DNA from: Glycomyces albidus
Lineage (GTDB): Bacteria > Actinomycetota > Actinomycetes > Mycobacteriales > Micromonosporaceae
NCBI RefSeq assembly: GCF_009451885.1
Contig: NZ_WIAO01000013.1
Coordinates: forward strand, 78,166 to 142,165
DNA: 64,000 nt
Reading direction: 5' to 3'
The notes below the pieces were generated by a model. That model was not told the DNA's origin and did no database searches. It saw only the letters and a list, made by a program, of their open reading frames with translations. Below, in pieces: positions 25,774 through 34,786 of this stretch. The number at the start of each line of letters is the position of its first letter. Position 1 is the first letter of the stretch. The position numbers and the translations under genes were made by a program.

Positions 25774-25779
25774 GATGCT
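25774..25779 (+). promoter_or_regulatory. -10-like element for hemL
   Basis: GATGCT ends 6 nt before the GTG at 25786; likely leaderless start of the hemL-ccs operon. Confidence 0.3.
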
Positions 25780-25785
25780 GACCCC

Positions 25786-27090
25786 GTGACTGACAGGCAA
25801 CACGAGCCGCTCGACCGCTCCCGCTCGAAGGCCGCCGCCGAACGCGCGGCCCGGGTCATCCCCGGCGGCGTGAACTCGCCGGTGCGGGCGTTCCGGGGCG
25901 TCGGCGGCGACCCGGTGTTCATCGCCGAGGCCGGCGGCGCCCGCATGACCGACGTCGACGGCAACACCTACATCGACCTCGTCGGCTCGTGGGGCCCGCT
26001 CATCCTCGGGCACGCCCACCCCGCCGTCGTCGAAGCGCTCGCCGAGGCCGCCGCCCGCGGCACCTCCTACGGGGCGCCCACCGTCGGCGAGATCGAGCTC
26101 GCCGAGCTCATCGTCGAGCGCACCCCCTGCGAGATGGTCCGCCTCGTCTCCTCCGGGACCGAGGCCACCATGAGCGCCGTCCGCCTCGCCCGCGCCGCGA
26201 CCGGCCGCGACAAGGTCGTCAAGTTCGCCGGCTGCTACCACGGCCACGCCGACTACTTCCTCGCCGAAGCCGGCTCCGGCGTCGCCACCCTCGGGCACCC
26301 CGACTCGCCCGGCGTCCCCGCCGCCGCCGCGGCCGACACGATCGTCGTGCCCTACAACGACCTGAACGCCGTCGAAGCCGCGTTCGCCGCCCACCCCGGC
26401 CAGATCGGCGCGGTCATCACCGAGGCCGTCCCCGGCAACATGGGCGCCGTCGCACCCCTCGACGGGTTCAACGAGAAGCTCTACTCCATCGCGCACGCCC
26501 GCGGCGCGCTCCTGATCTCCGACGAGGTCATGACCGGCTTCCGCGTCGCCCCCGGCGGCCTCGCCGCCCCCGCCGACCTCTACACGTACGGCAAGGTCAT
26601 GGGCGGCGGCCTGCCCGCCGCCGCGTTCGGCGGCCGCGCCGACCTCATGTCGCGGATCAGCCCCGCCGGCCCCGTCTACCAGGCCGGGACCCTCTCGGGC
26701 AACCCGCTCGCCGTCGCCGCCGGACTCGCGACCCTCCGCGCCTGCGACGACGCGGTCTACCGGACCCTCGACGCCACCGCCGCCGAGATCCAGCGCATGG
26801 CCGGCGAGGCCCTCGCCAAAGCCGGCGTCCCCCACTACGTCTCGGCGCCCTCGAACCTGTTCTCGGTGTTCTTCACCGAAGGGCCCGTCACGAACTTCAC
26901 CGAAGCGAAGGCCCAGGACACCGCCGCGTACGGCGCGTTCTTCAACACCATGCTCGAACACGGCGTCTACCTGCCGCCGAGCGCGTTCGAATGCTGGTTC
27001 ACGTCCGCCGCGATCGACGAGGAAGCCCTGTCACACATCGAACAGGCGCTGCAACCGGCGGCCGAAGCCGCGGCTAAGGTGCGGTCATGA
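25786..27090 (+). CDS. hemL: glutamate-1-semialdehyde 2,1-aminomutase
   Basis: 434 aa PLP enzyme that moves the amino group of glutamate-1-semialdehyde to form 5-aminolevulinate, the haem precursor. It has the class III aminotransferase fold: [16 protein letters not shown] at the N-terminus, [15 protein letters not shown] near residue 125 (PLP phosphate site), GCYHGHAD near 150, [10 protein letters not shown] near 245 (PLP-binding Asp), and the Schiff-base Lys270 in [16 protein letters not shown]. The GTG at 25786 is preferred to an ATG at 25768 because a -10-like hexamer lies 6 nt upstream and the family N-terminus fits. It heads a seven-gene operon in which every junction overlaps or nearly touches, linking haem supply to cytochrome c assembly. 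Confidence 0.97.
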   Translation: MTDRQHEPLDRSRSKAAAERAARVIPGGVNSPVRAFRGVGGDPVFIAEAGGARMTDVDGNTYIDLVGSWGPLILGHAHPAVVEALAEAAARGTSYGAPTVGEIELAELIVERTPCEMVRLVSSGTEATMSAVRLARAATGRDKVVKFAGCYHGHADYFLAEAGSGVATLGHPDSPGVPAAAAADTIVVPYNDLNAVEAAFAAHPGQIGAVITEAVPGNMGAVAPLDGFNEKLYSIAHARGALLISDEVMTGFRVAPGGLAAPADLYTYGKVMGGGLPAAAFGGRADLMSRISPAGPVYQAGTLSGNPLAVAAGLATLRACDDAVYRTLDATAAEIQRMAGEALAKAGVPHYVSAPSNLFSVFFTEGPVTNFTEAKAQDTAAYGAFFNTMLEHGVYLPPSAFECWFTSAAIDEEALSHIEQALQPAAEAAAKVRS

Positions 27091-27740
27091 GCGGCTCCAA
27101 GACCATCGTCCACCTGCTGCGCCACGGCGAGGTCCACAACCCGGACGGCATCCTCTACGGGCGCCTCCCGGGCTTCGGCCTGTCCGAGCTCGGCCGGGAG
27201 ATGGCGCTCGCCGCCGCCGAGCGACTCGCCAAGCGCGACATCGTCCACGTCGGCGCGTCCCCCCTCCAGCGCGCCCAGGAGACCGCCGAACCCGTCGCCG
27301 CCTCCCACCGCCTCCACACCGTCACCTACGACGGCATCGTCGAAGCCGGGAACTCCTTCGAAGGCCTCAAGGTCGGCGTCGGCGACGGCGCCCTCCGCCG
27401 CCCCCGCTACTGGTGGCGCCTGCGCGACCCCTTCAAACCCTCCTGGGGCGAGGCGTACCTCGACATCGCCCGCCGCATGATGGACGCCATCGACAAGGCC
27501 CGTGCCGCCGCCGACGGCGCCGAAGCCGTCCTCGTCTCGCACCAGCTCCCCATCTGGACGGTCCGCCGCTTCGCCGAGCGCAAGCGCCTCTGGCACGACC
27601 CGCGCAACCGCGAATGCTCCCTCGCGTCCCTCACGAGCTTCGTCTACGAAGGCGAGACCCTCGCCCGCATCGAGTACTCCGAACCGGCCGGGCACCTCGT
27701 GCTCAAGTCGCTGTCGGCCCGGCGGGCCAAGGGTGCCTGA
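27087..27740 (+). CDS. histidine phosphatase superfamily protein (phosphoglycerate mutase-like)
   Basis: 217 aa. The catalytic [17 protein letters not shown] motif (RHG with phospho-accepting His11) opens the protein. [14 protein letters not shown] supplies the second arginine, [12 protein letters not shown] lies near residue 90, and the second catalytic His is in LVSHQLPIW near 150. Members dephosphorylate small metabolites or act as mutases; the substrate is unknown. The ATG overlaps the hemL stop by 4 bp (ATGA), so translation is coupled. A phosphatase gene at this place between hemL and the cytochrome c genes is common in actinobacteria, but its task in that operon is unclear. Confidence 0.88.
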   Translation: MSGSKTIVHLLRHGEVHNPDGILYGRLPGFGLSELGREMALAAAERLAKRDIVHVGASPLQRAQETAEPVAASHRLHTVTYDGIVEAGNSFEGLKVGVGDGALRRPRYWWRLRDPFKPSWGEAYLDIARRMMDAIDKARAAADGAEAVLVSHQLPIWTVRRFAERKRLWHDPRNRECSLASLTSFVYEGETLARIEYSEPAGHLVLKSLSARRAKGA

Positions 27741-27743
27741 CCC

Positions 27744-28334
27744 ATGGGGCTCCGGCGCAGGACCATGCTGGCAGCGGCACCGCTGCTGGCCCTCGCGGCC
27801 TGCGGCGACGGCGGCGCCGACAGCAACCGCGTCAACGAGATCAACCGCGACCGGTACGTCTCCGGCGACGGCTCCAACTACCGGTGGGAAGACCCCGAGG
27901 ACCGCTTCGAGGCCCCCCGCCTGCAAGGCGAGGACCTCGACGGCAACCCGATCGACACCGACGACTGGGCGGGCTCGGTCATCGTCGTCAACTTCTGGGG
28001 CTCCTGGTGCGCGCCCTGCGTCGCCGAAGCCCCCCACCTCGTCGACGCCGCCGCCGCCCTCGAAGGGCAGCCGGTCCGGTTCCTCGGCGTGAACATCCGC
28101 GACGGCCTCGACACCGCCAGGAGCTTCGAGAACCGCTGGGGCGTCCAGTACCCGTCCCTGTACGACGAGGCCGGCCGCGTCGCCGACCAGTTCGTCGACT
28201 TCGGACTCTCCCCGAACAGCATCCCCGCCACGATCCTCATCGACGCCGAGCACCGCGTCTTCTCCATCTGGCGGGGCGAACTCGCCGACGCCGAGACGCT
28301 CACCGCCGACGTCGCCAAAGCCCTGGAGACCTGA
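27744..28334 (+). CDS. TlpA/ResA-type thiol-disulfide lipoprotein
   Basis: 196 aa extracytoplasmic thioredoxin-like protein. The signal sequence ends in the lipobox LAAC with Cys20, so it is probably lipid-anchored on the outer face of the membrane. The thioredoxin fold starts near residue 55; the redox pair is Cys89 and Cys92 in NFWGSWCAPCVAEAP. The cis-Pro region is SIPATILIDAEH near 163. Such proteins reduce the cysteines of apocytochrome c before haem attachment, taking electrons from CcdA, whose gene follows two frames later. It starts 3 nt after the phosphatase stop. It would be ResA in the system II scheme. Confidence 0.93.
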   Translation: MGLRRRTMLAAAPLLALAACGDGGADSNRVNEINRDRYVSGDGSNYRWEDPEDRFEAPRLQGEDLDGNPIDTDDWAGSVIVVNFWGSWCAPCVAEAPHLVDAAAALEGQPVRFLGVNIRDGLDTARSFENRWGVQYPSLYDEAGRVADQFVDFGLSPNSIPATILIDAEHRVFSIWRGELADAETLTADVAKALET

Positions 28335-28504
28335 TGCGCCAGCCGTCCAACCCCGCCGTCCGCCGGGCCGCCAAGGGCGCCGTCATGGCCGGCACCGCCG
28401 CCCTCACGGCCGTCGCCGTCGGCGCCCTCGTCAAACGCCGCCTCGACAACCCCGCCTCCCGCAAGCAGCACTTCGAGCCGGCACCGCGCGAGGACGCCGA
28501 GTGA
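28334..28504 (+). CDS. 56-aa membrane protein within the cytochrome c operon
   Basis: 56 aa with a basic N-terminus (MRQPSNPAVRRAAKGAV), one hydrophobic segment of about 18 residues (MAGTAALTAVAVGALV) and a charged C-terminus (KRRLDNPASRKQHFEP). The ATG shares one base with the TlpA stop (TGATG) and the stop overlaps the GTG of ccdA by 4 bp, so its place in the operon is tight and it is very likely translated. No family is recognised. It could be a small accessory subunit of the CcdA/ResA or ResBC complex, but only position supports this. Confidence 0.7.
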   Translation: MRQPSNPAVRRAAKGAVMAGTAALTAVAVGALVKRRLDNPASRKQHFEPAPREDAE

Positions 28505-29268
28505 ACCCCGCCGAGACCGCCGCCTCCGGGCCGCTCCTGCTCGCGTTCGGCGTCGCCGCACTCGCCGGGCTCGTCTCGTTCGCCTCGCCGTGCACCCTCC
28601 CCCTCATGCCCGGCTACGTCTCGTACGTCACCGGCATGAGCGGCGCCGAACTCGCCGGCTCCGCCGCCGGCGGCGGGACCACCACCGACCGGCGCACCGG
28701 ACGCGTCCTCGCCGGCGCCCTCCTCTTCGTCGCCGGGTTCACCGCCGTCTACACCGTCGTCGTCTTCGCCCTCCAGAGCGCCGGACGCGCCCTCCTCCAG
28801 AACACCCAGGTCCTCGAGACCGCCGCCGGCATCGTCATGATCGCCATGGGCGCCATGTTCATCGGCCTCATCCCGACCCGCGGCGGCTTCGTCCCCAAGT
28901 GGCGCCCCGCCGTCGGCCTCGCCGGCGCCCCCCTCTTCGGCGCCGTCTTCGCCCTCTCCTGGATCCCCTGCACCTCACCGGTCCTCGCCGCGATCACCAG
29001 CCTCGCCGTCATCCAGGACGGCACCGCCCGCGGCGTCGGCCTCATGATCGCCTACTGCGCCGGCCTCGGCGCCCCCTTCGTGCTCTTCGCCGTCGGCATG
29101 CACCGCCTCGCCCGCGCCCTCGACTTCCTCAAACGCCACGGCCGCGCCATCGCGATCGCCGGCGGCGCCATGCTCATCGCCGTCGGCCTCATGCTCGCCA
29201 CCGGCGCCTGGGGCGAGTTCACCAACTGGCTCCGCGCCACCGTCGGCACCGGGGTGAGCGCCCTGTGA
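28501..29268 (+). CDS. ccdA: CcdA-type transmembrane thiol reductant carrier
   Basis: 255 aa with six predicted membrane helices. It carries reducing equivalents from cytosolic thioredoxin across the membrane to the TlpA/ResA protein. The two redox cysteines are Cys31 in SFASPCTLPLMPGY and Cys157 in ALSWIPCTSPVLAAI, each in its conserved Pro-Cys setting near the start of helices 1 and 4. The GTG start overlaps the preceding small gene by 4 bp, and the stop overlaps the GTG of resB by 4 bp. The poorly conserved loop after helix 1 is Gly/Ala/Thr rich. Confidence 0.95.
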   Translation: MNPAETAASGPLLLAFGVAALAGLVSFASPCTLPLMPGYVSYVTGMSGAELAGSAAGGGTTTDRRTGRVLAGALLFVAGFTAVYTVVVFALQSAGRALLQNTQVLETAAGIVMIAMGAMFIGLIPTRGGFVPKWRPAVGLAGAPLFGAVFALSWIPCTSPVLAAITSLAVIQDGTARGVGLMIAYCAGLGAPFVLFAVGMHRLARALDFLKRHGRAIAIAGGAMLIAVGLMLATGAWGEFTNWLRATVGTGVSAL

Positions 29269-30851
29269 CCGCCACCCTCGCCCCCGCGCCCCGCAAACCC
29301 AAGGCCGCCAAACGCTTCCGCGCGTTCTGGCGCCGCTGGTGGCACCAGCTCACCGCCATGCGCACCGCGCTCGTCCTCCTCCTCGCCCTCGCACTCGCCG
29401 CCATCCCCGGCTCGACCTTCCCGCAGCGCTCCATCAGCACCGTCGACGTCGCCGGCTACTTCGACGAACACCCCGACCTTGCCCCCTGGCTCGACCGCCT
29501 GTGGGCCTTCGACGTCTACACCTCGCCGTGGTTCTCCGCGATCTACCTGCTCCTCATGATCAGCCTCGCCGGCTGCATCGTGCCCCGCCTCGGCGTCCAC
29601 TGGAAGGCCCTGCGCGCCAAGGTCCCCGACGCCCCCAAGCGCATGTCGATCCTCCCGTACCACCGCGTGCTCGACGTCGACGCCAACCAGGGCCGCGCCC
29701 GCGCGGTCCTCAAGCAGCGGCGCTGGCGCACCGCCGTGACCGAGCACGAGGACGGCACGTTCGTCATCGCCGCCGAGAAGGGCTACCTGCGCGAGACCGG
29801 GAACCTGCTGTTCCACACCAGCATCATCTTCGTCCTCGCCGGCGTCGCCGTCGGCAGCCTCATGAGCTGGTACGGCAACCGGATCCTCTCCGAGGACAAG
29901 TCCTACTGCAACAACCTCCAGCAGTACGACGAGTACGGCCTCGGCGCCTGGGTCGACGAGACGAGCCTCCCGCGGTTCTGCGTCACCCTCGACGCCTTCG
30001 ACGCCGAGTTCACCGACGGCGGACCCACCGCCTACGACGCCGCCGTCACCTACGAGACCGCCGGCGAGACCGGGAAGTACGACCTCCAGGTCAACCACCC
30101 CCTCAACATCGACGGCACCAACGTCTTCCTCATCGGCCACGGCTACACCGCCGTCGTCACCTACACCGACCGCTACGGGCAGACCCAGACGCTCCACCAG
30201 GAGTTCCTGGCCATGGACGCGGCCCTGAACTCCGAGGGCGCCTTCAAGTTCCCCGACGCGAACGTCGACCCGGAGACCGGCACGGTCGACGCGAACGCCG
30301 AGGTCGGCTTCGACGCGATCCTCGTCCCCACCTTCGACGACTCCACCGCCATGCTCCTGGGCACCGACCCCGAACTGAACAACCCGGTCCTCGCCCTCAC
30401 CGCCTACACCGGCGACCTCGGCCTCGGCGACGGCGAACCCGAATCCGTGTACTCCGTCAACGAGGAGCAGATCGCCTCCGGGGCCCTGACCCGGCTCAAC
30501 GAGGAAGTCGAGGTCATCGGCGTCGGCGACGCCATGACCCTCCCCGACGGCACCACCCTCACCTTCGACGGCGTCGAGCAGTACGCCGTCCTCCAGGTCC
30601 GCCACGACCCCGGCGGGCCCGTCGTCCTCGCAGGCGCGGTCCTCCTCCTGCTCGGCCTCCTACCAGGGCTCGCCGTGCGCCGCAGACGATACTGGATCCG
30701 GTGGAACCCCGACGGCACCGTCGAGACCGCCGGCCTCAACCGCAACGACTTCGACGGCCTCGACGAGGAGTGCGACGAGCTCACAGCCGCGATCGCGCCC
30801 GACTACGAGCCGCCGGGAACCCACACCGACAAGTCCGGGAGTGAGCAATGA
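29265..30851 (+). CDS. resB: cytochrome c biogenesis protein ResB (Ccs1)
   Basis: 528 aa. ResB and CcsA form the system II haem-export and cytochrome c synthetase complex. There are four membrane helices, around residues 30-47 (LVLLLALALAAIPGSTFPQR), 88-108 (FSAIYLLLMISLAGCIVPRL), 187-205 (FHTSIIFVLAGVAVGSLM), and 450-470 (VVLAGAVLLLLGLLPGLAV). A long extracytoplasmic domain lies between helices 3 and 4. The IPGS...FPQR stretch and the ISLAGCIVPR stretch are typical of the family. The GTG at 29265 overlaps the ccdA stop by 4 bp; the frame is open further upstream inside ccdA, but only this start gives the family N-terminus. The C-terminal 50 residues are acidic and cytosolic. Confidence 0.95.
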   Translation: MTATLAPAPRKPKAAKRFRAFWRRWWHQLTAMRTALVLLLALALAAIPGSTFPQRSISTVDVAGYFDEHPDLAPWLDRLWAFDVYTSPWFSAIYLLLMISLAGCIVPRLGVHWKALRAKVPDAPKRMSILPYHRVLDVDANQGRARAVLKQRRWRTAVTEHEDGTFVIAAEKGYLRETGNLLFHTSIIFVLAGVAVGSLMSWYGNRILSEDKSYCNNLQQYDEYGLGAWVDETSLPRFCVTLDAFDAEFTDGGPTAYDAAVTYETAGETGKYDLQVNHPLNIDGTNVFLIGHGYTAVVTYTDRYGQTQTLHQEFLAMDAALNSEGAFKFPDANVDPETGTVDANAEVGFDAILVPTFDDSTAMLLGTDPELNNPVLALTAYTGDLGLGDGEPESVYSVNEEQIASGALTRLNEEVEVIGVGDAMTLPDGTTLTFDGVEQYAVLQVRHDPGGPVVLAGAVLLLLGLLPGLAVRRRRYWIRWNPDGTVETAGLNRNDFDGLDEECDELTAAIAPDYEPPGTHTDKSGSEQ

Positions 30852-31810
30852 CCGGTGCAGAAGCCGCGAACGCCCTGTTCGTCGCGACCATCCTCACCTA
30901 CGCGGCGGCGATGTTCTCCTACGCCGTCGAATACGCCTTCGACAAGCGCGTGGCCAAGCGGGCCCTCGTGGCCGCCGGCGGCGCCGACGCCCCCGACGAC
31001 GCCCCGGCCGAGTCCCCGTCGGAGGCCCCGATCAGCCCCGTCGCCGCCCGCGGCGCCGGCCGGCTCGGCCTCGTCCTGACGTTCCTCGGCACCGCCGCGC
31101 TCGCCGCGAGCATCGTCACCCGCGTCGTCTACACCGGACGGTGGCCGTGGGGCAACATGTTCGAGTACACCGTGGGCGTCGCCCTCGCGGGCATGGTCAC
31201 CTGGCTGGTCCTCGTCTCCCGCGGCAGCGTCCCGCGCCGCCTCGGCCTCTTCGCGACCTTCGCCGTCACGATGGTCCTCGGCACCAGCGTCCGCGTCTAC
31301 ACCGAGGCCGGGCCCCTGGTCCCCGCGCTCGACTCGTACTGGATCGTCATCCACGTCACGGCCGCCATCGCCGCCTCCGGCATCCTGCTCATCGGCTGCG
31401 TCTTCGCGATCCTGCACCTGCTCAAGCGCCGCTACGACCGCCAGCGCTCCGACGGCAAGCCGATCCGCTTCCCCCTCAACATCGCCGAGCGCCTCCCCGA
31501 CGCGAACGCCCTGGAGCGCATGACGTTCAAGATCCACGTGTTCGCGTTCCCGCTCCTGACCTTCGGCATCCTCGCCGGCGCGGTCTGGGCCCACTTCGCG
31601 TGGGGCCGCTACTGGAACTGGGACCCCAAGGAGGTGTGGGCCTTCATCGCCTGGGTCGTGTACGCCGCCTACCTGCACGCCCGCGTCTCGGGCCGGTCCG
31701 CCAAGGCGAACGCGCCCTGGATCGCGATCCTCGGCTACGCGGTCATGCTCTTCAACCTCACCGCCGTCAACCTGGTCTTCGCCGGACTCCACTCCTACGC
31801 CGGAGTCTGA
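30848..31810 (+). CDS. ccsA: cytochrome c biogenesis protein CcsA (ResC)
   Basis: 320 aa with eight membrane helices. It is the haem-handling subunit of the system II cytochrome c synthetase. The tryptophan-rich WWD signature is WGRYWNWDPKEVWAF near residue 252. Conserved His residues flank the haem site (IVIHVTAAIAASG near 174 and GLHSYAGV at the C-terminus). An Ala/Asp/Pro-rich loop after helix 1 (residues 40-65) is a lineage-specific insertion. The ATG overlaps the resB stop by 4 bp (ATGA). It is the last gene of the operon, and a strong terminator hairpin follows at 31825-31858. Confidence 0.95.
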   Translation: MTGAEAANALFVATILTYAAAMFSYAVEYAFDKRVAKRALVAAGGADAPDDAPAESPSEAPISPVAARGAGRLGLVLTFLGTAALAASIVTRVVYTGRWPWGNMFEYTVGVALAGMVTWLVLVSRGSVPRRLGLFATFAVTMVLGTSVRVYTEAGPLVPALDSYWIVIHVTAAIAASGILLIGCVFAILHLLKRRYDRQRSDGKPIRFPLNIAERLPDANALERMTFKIHVFAFPLLTFGILAGAVWAHFAWGRYWNWDPKEVWAFIAWVVYAAYLHARVSGRSAKANAPWIAILGYAVMLFNLTAVNLVFAGLHSYAGV

Positions 31811-31824
31811 GGCCGGACGCCGGA

Positions 31825-31858
31825 TCGGGCCCCTCGCGCACTGGCGCGAGGGGCCCGA
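31825..31858. terminator. bidirectional terminator between ccsA and the WXG cassette
   Basis: Perfect 15-bp arms (31825-31839, 31844-31858) with a 4-nt loop between convergent operons. Confidence 0.8.
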
Positions 31859-31877
31859 CCGCGTCATGCCGCGGCGG

Positions 31878-33506
31878 TCACGCCAGCGGGTCGTTCTCGT
31901 CCTCGAAGCGGGCCAGGCCCCAGACGTCCTCGTCCTCGGTCAGCCACGACTCCTTGCCTTCGGCGTTCTCGTCGCCTCCGGCCCCGGGCCTGCCGCCGGC
32001 GCCGCCCATCATCCCGGCGCCGCCGGCCCCGGTCGTCTTCCCGAACAGCCCCGAGCCCTTCCCGAGCCCCGAACCGCCGGCGCGGCCGCCTGCCCCGGCT
32101 CCGGCCCCGGCACCCGGCGTCGACCCGACCGCGGGCCCGAACAGGCCCATTCCGGCACCACCCATCCCGCCGCCGGCACCGCCGCCCGCGCCGCCGCCGG
32201 GCAGGCCGCCACCGGCACCGCCGCCCGGCAGACCGCCGAGGCCGCCGCCGAGTCCGCCGCCGGCGAGGCCACCGGACGTCTCCTCGTCGCCCCCGGTCGT
32301 CGGGTTCCACGACGACGTGCCCGACGAGCCCCCGCTCCCGAACGGGGTGGTCGTGGGCGGCGGGGTCAACCCGCTCGACCCCGAACTCGTCGGCGAACCG
32401 TTGAAGTCCCCGCCCGTCGGCGGCGAGTACCCGCCGCCGTCGAGATCCTGGCCGGACTCGCGGAACGTGGTGTCCTGCACCGGTTCCACGGTCGGCGTGA
32501 ACTCCTGAGTCGCGATCTCGGCATCTTCCCATCGAGCCAGGACCGTGTCGTTCTGCTCGGCGGCGCGCGCCTGGTAGTCCTGCGAGCCAGAGTCGTAGTC
32601 CCGCTTGGCGCGGGCGTCGCCGTCCTGTGTCGCGAGTTGCTCGGCCTGAGTGCGCAGTTCGGCCTCAGGAGTCTCCGGGTTCTCTCGCTTGAGCCGCGCG
32701 AGGTGGGCCTCGGTCTGGTCCGCCACGTACTGGCCCAGCTCGTTGGCGTAGTCGCCGTTGAAACCGCCGAGCTCCATGGCCCGGTTGGCGGAGTCGTCCT
32801 CGCCGTCCCACGAGCACCCGTCGGTGATCTCGCAGTCGCCGTCCTTGAACGGGACCCGGTGGTGCACGGTCGGATCGGAGAAGAGGCCGCCTTCGTCCTC
32901 GACCCAGTACTGCGGTGCGGGGTAGGGGAGTTCGTACGACTCGCCTCCCTGGAGGGCGAAGATCTCTTCGGCCTTGAACTCCAGCAGCCCGATGAGCCCG
33001 CTGGTGTTGTCGCCGATGTCGGCTTGGATCTGCGCGCAGTTGGCGAAGACCGTCTCCATCTGCTCGGCGAAGGCGTCGAAGTCGGTGCCCTGCCAGCCGT
33101 TGGAGAGCTCGGTGAGCTTCTGCTCGAGGATCTTGCCGACGGCTTCGTTGTCGTCGATGGCGAACCGCTGGTTGAAGGTCATCCAGTGCCGGGAGATCTC
33201 ACGGAGTGCGAACCGGTCTTCGTCATCGGGCCGAACTTGCGCGACCAGGCCTCTGACCTCCTCCGGCGTGGGGGCGGCGGTTCCGACAGCCACGCACGTG
33301 AACCGCTGAATCTGCCCGGTCACCGGGATCGCGGAGACGAGCTTGATCCAGGCTTCTTCGAAGGTCGTGTTGGTGTTGGTGCAGCTCGGGTTCGAGCACG
33401 GCGCCTGACTGCGGTAGACGGCGGTCGCGGAGGCGTCTTGGCCGTTGACCGCTTCCTGACCGGCCACGCCTCCGTACGTCTCGGCGGCGAATTCGATGTC
33501 GCTCAT
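31878..33506 (-). CDS. WXG-domain, Gly-rich putative type VII secretion substrate
   Basis: 542 aa. The helical N-terminal part contains LTELSNGWQGTDFDAFAEQ near residue 115, a WXG signature (W-x-G between two helices) as in WXG100/PPE-type ESX substrates. A cysteine pair motif is near residue 36 (CSNPSC). Residues about 330-500 are Gly/Pro/Ser/Ala low complexity. The acidic end WLTEDEDVWGLARFEDE resembles the C-termini of actinobacterial PPE-like proteins as I remember them. No toxin domain is evident. The ATG at 33506 begins 2 nt after the lipoprotein stop and replaces an upstream in-frame codon at 33578. Third gene of a three-gene cassette of moderately lower GC. The secretion route is inferred; no ESX core gene is in the window. 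Confidence 0.75.
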   Translation of the reverse strand: MSDIEFAAETYGGVAGQEAVNGQDASATAVYRSQAPCSNPSCTNTNTTFEEAWIKLVSAIPVTGQIQRFTCVAVGTAAPTPEEVRGLVAQVRPDDEDRFALREISRHWMTFNQRFAIDDNEAVGKILEQKLTELSNGWQGTDFDAFAEQMETVFANCAQIQADIGDNTSGLIGLLEFKAEEIFALQGGESYELPYPAPQYWVEDEGGLFSDPTVHHRVPFKDGDCEITDGCSWDGEDDSANRAMELGGFNGDYANELGQYVADQTEAHLARLKRENPETPEAELRTQAEQLATQDGDARAKRDYDSGSQDYQARAAEQNDTVLARWEDAEIATQEFTPTVEPVQDTTFRESGQDLDGGGYSPPTGGDFNGSPTSSGSSGLTPPPTTTPFGSGGSSGTSSWNPTTGGDEETSGGLAGGGLGGGLGGLPGGGAGGGLPGGGAGGGAGGGMGGAGMGLFGPAVGSTPGAGAGAGAGGRAGGSGLGKGSGLFGKTTGAGGAGMMGGAGGRPGAGGDENAEGKESWLTEDEDVWGLARFEDENDPLA

Positions 33507-33508
33507 GG

Positions 33509-34219
33509 TCACTGCACCTCCGCTATCTTGCCGTTCACGGTCTGCTCGACCCCGGCCGCATAGGTCTCGGCGAACCACTGCTCGAGTTCATCGCTGGTGA
33601 ACGAGTACGCGGGTTCGCCGTCCTCCTCGCCGAAGTTCTGGTCGTAGTTCAACTGGATGTGGAGAACCCATTGGCCGCTCTGGCCGATGACCTCGAGATA
33701 GTGCGCGTCGGCGCTGCCGGTCCACCCGTAGAGGACGCCTTGGTCCCATTCGCCGGCAAGTGCGGATTCGGTGAATCCCTCGCTTGACGAGCCCGCCGAC
33801 TGCGCGCTTCCCGCGCGCTCTTCGTAGGCCGATGCGGCAGCGTCGGCGCTCTCGGTCGGCACGAGCTTGACCTTGAGCTCACCGCCGCCGCCGAAGTTCT
33901 CGTACTCTCCGGAACTGCGGAGGTTGAGGAGGCTTCCGCAACCGAAGGCGTCGGGGTCGAGGGTGTTGCCGAGCTCGGAGGGTCCGGGCGCACCGCCTTC
34001 GACATTGGTACCGCCCCATCCCTCGATCCCCATCTCGTCGGCGATCGGCTGGAGGTTGTCCAGGACTTCGCACGCGTTCCAGGTGGCCATCTCGGCGTAC
34101 ACCGGGTTCTCGCCCGAACCGTCTGAGGCGTCGTCGGAGGCGTTGCCCTCGGAATTGCAGGCGGACAGCAGGAGTCCGGCGGCGGCCGCGGCGGTACAGG
34201 TCTTGGCGAGTCGATTCAT
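33509..34219 (-). CDS. DUF3558-like lipoprotein
   Basis: 236 aa. Signal sequence with lipobox LLSAC (Cys21) followed by an Asp/Ser-rich linker. The folded part starts near residue 40 with WNACEVLDNLQPIADEMG, which is the pattern of the actinobacterial DUF3558 lipoproteins (a conserved Cys early in the domain and a second in FGCGSLLNLR). SADAHYLEVIGQSGQWVLHIQLNY fits the later strand pair. The function of the family is unknown; genes of this type often neighbour WXG100-like genes. It lies between the 109-aa helical gene and the WXG/Gly-rich gene, with 11 and 2 nt gaps, so all three are co-transcribed. Confidence 0.8.
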   Translation of the reverse strand: MNRLAKTCTAAAAAGLLLSACNSEGNASDDASDGSGENPVYAEMATWNACEVLDNLQPIADEMGIEGWGGTNVEGGAPGPSELGNTLDPDAFGCGSLLNLRSSGEYENFGGGGELKVKLVPTESADAAASAYEERAGSAQSAGSSSEGFTESALAGEWDQGVLYGWTGSADAHYLEVIGQSGQWVLHIQLNYDQNFGEEDGEPAYSFTSDELEQWFAETYAAGVEQTVNGKIAEVQ

Positions 34220-34230
34220 GGTGAGGGGTC

Positions 34231-34560
34231 CTAGCTCTCGATGTCGGCGCCGGGTGCGCTGAGCATTTGGACGTTCAGCTCTTCCGCCTCCATGTGCAGG
34301 CCGAGAGCGTCGTTGAGCGTCACGATCGCACCGTACAGATCCTGGCGGAGCTTTTGAAGGTTGTTCCAGACCTCTTCGTGTGCGCGCTTGTAGTCGTCGC
34401 GTGCCTGCTGCGAGGATTCGAGCAGCCCGAATCCGGGCTCGACACCGAGTTCGCGTTCGGGCAGCAGCATCTCGGTCAGCTCGGTGACGTGATTGAGCCG
34501 GTTGACCAGCTCGTCTCGGAAGGCTTCAAGATATGTGGGATCAAGGATCCGCTCGGCCAC
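34231..34560 (-). CDS. small helical WXG100-like protein
   Basis: 109 aa, almost wholly helical and acidic, with no signal peptide. Two long helices are separated near residue 60: YLEAFRDELVNRLNHVTELTE and then DYKRAHEEVWNNLQKLRQDL, where the Trp sits two turns before a hinge. The length and helix-turn-helix plan fit ESAT-6/WXG100 relatives, but the WXG tripeptide itself is not present. The GTG at 34560 follows GGAGG by 6 nt, so the longer frame up to 34608 is not needed. First gene of the cassette. It may be the partner or chaperone of the larger WXG protein; this is inference from context. Confidence 0.7.
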   Translation of the reverse strand: MAERILDPTYLEAFRDELVNRLNHVTELTEMLLPERELGVEPGFGLLESSQQARDDYKRAHEEVWNNLQKLRQDLYGAIVTLNDALGLHMEAEELNVQMLSAPGADIES

Positions 34561-34786
34561 GACGGGACCTCCGGGGGTGTTTCGGGATCTTTTGTCTCTG
34601 AGTCTCATGGTATCGGGTCGTCACCATGCGTGCGGTACACCGAAACGCGGTCGGAGCGAACTCTCGCTGGGGGTCCCGATCCGACGTGCCGCCCTGCGGC
34701 CGTGGCCCATCGGCCGCGCGGTCGTCGCGGCCGATTTCGGGGCGCGAGGGCCGACAGCGTGTAGCGGACCATATATATAAGGCATA

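Noticed and set aside
23998..26961. 987-codon open frame on the minus strand
   Set aside because: Shadow of the cyclase-NTPase gene and hemL, both of which have catalytic motifs.
34771..34780. TATATATA run as a strong promoter of the WXG cassette
   Set aside because: It lies directly after the terminator hairpin with no -35 at a proper distance and about 210 nt before the first start; kept only as a possibility in the terminator entry.
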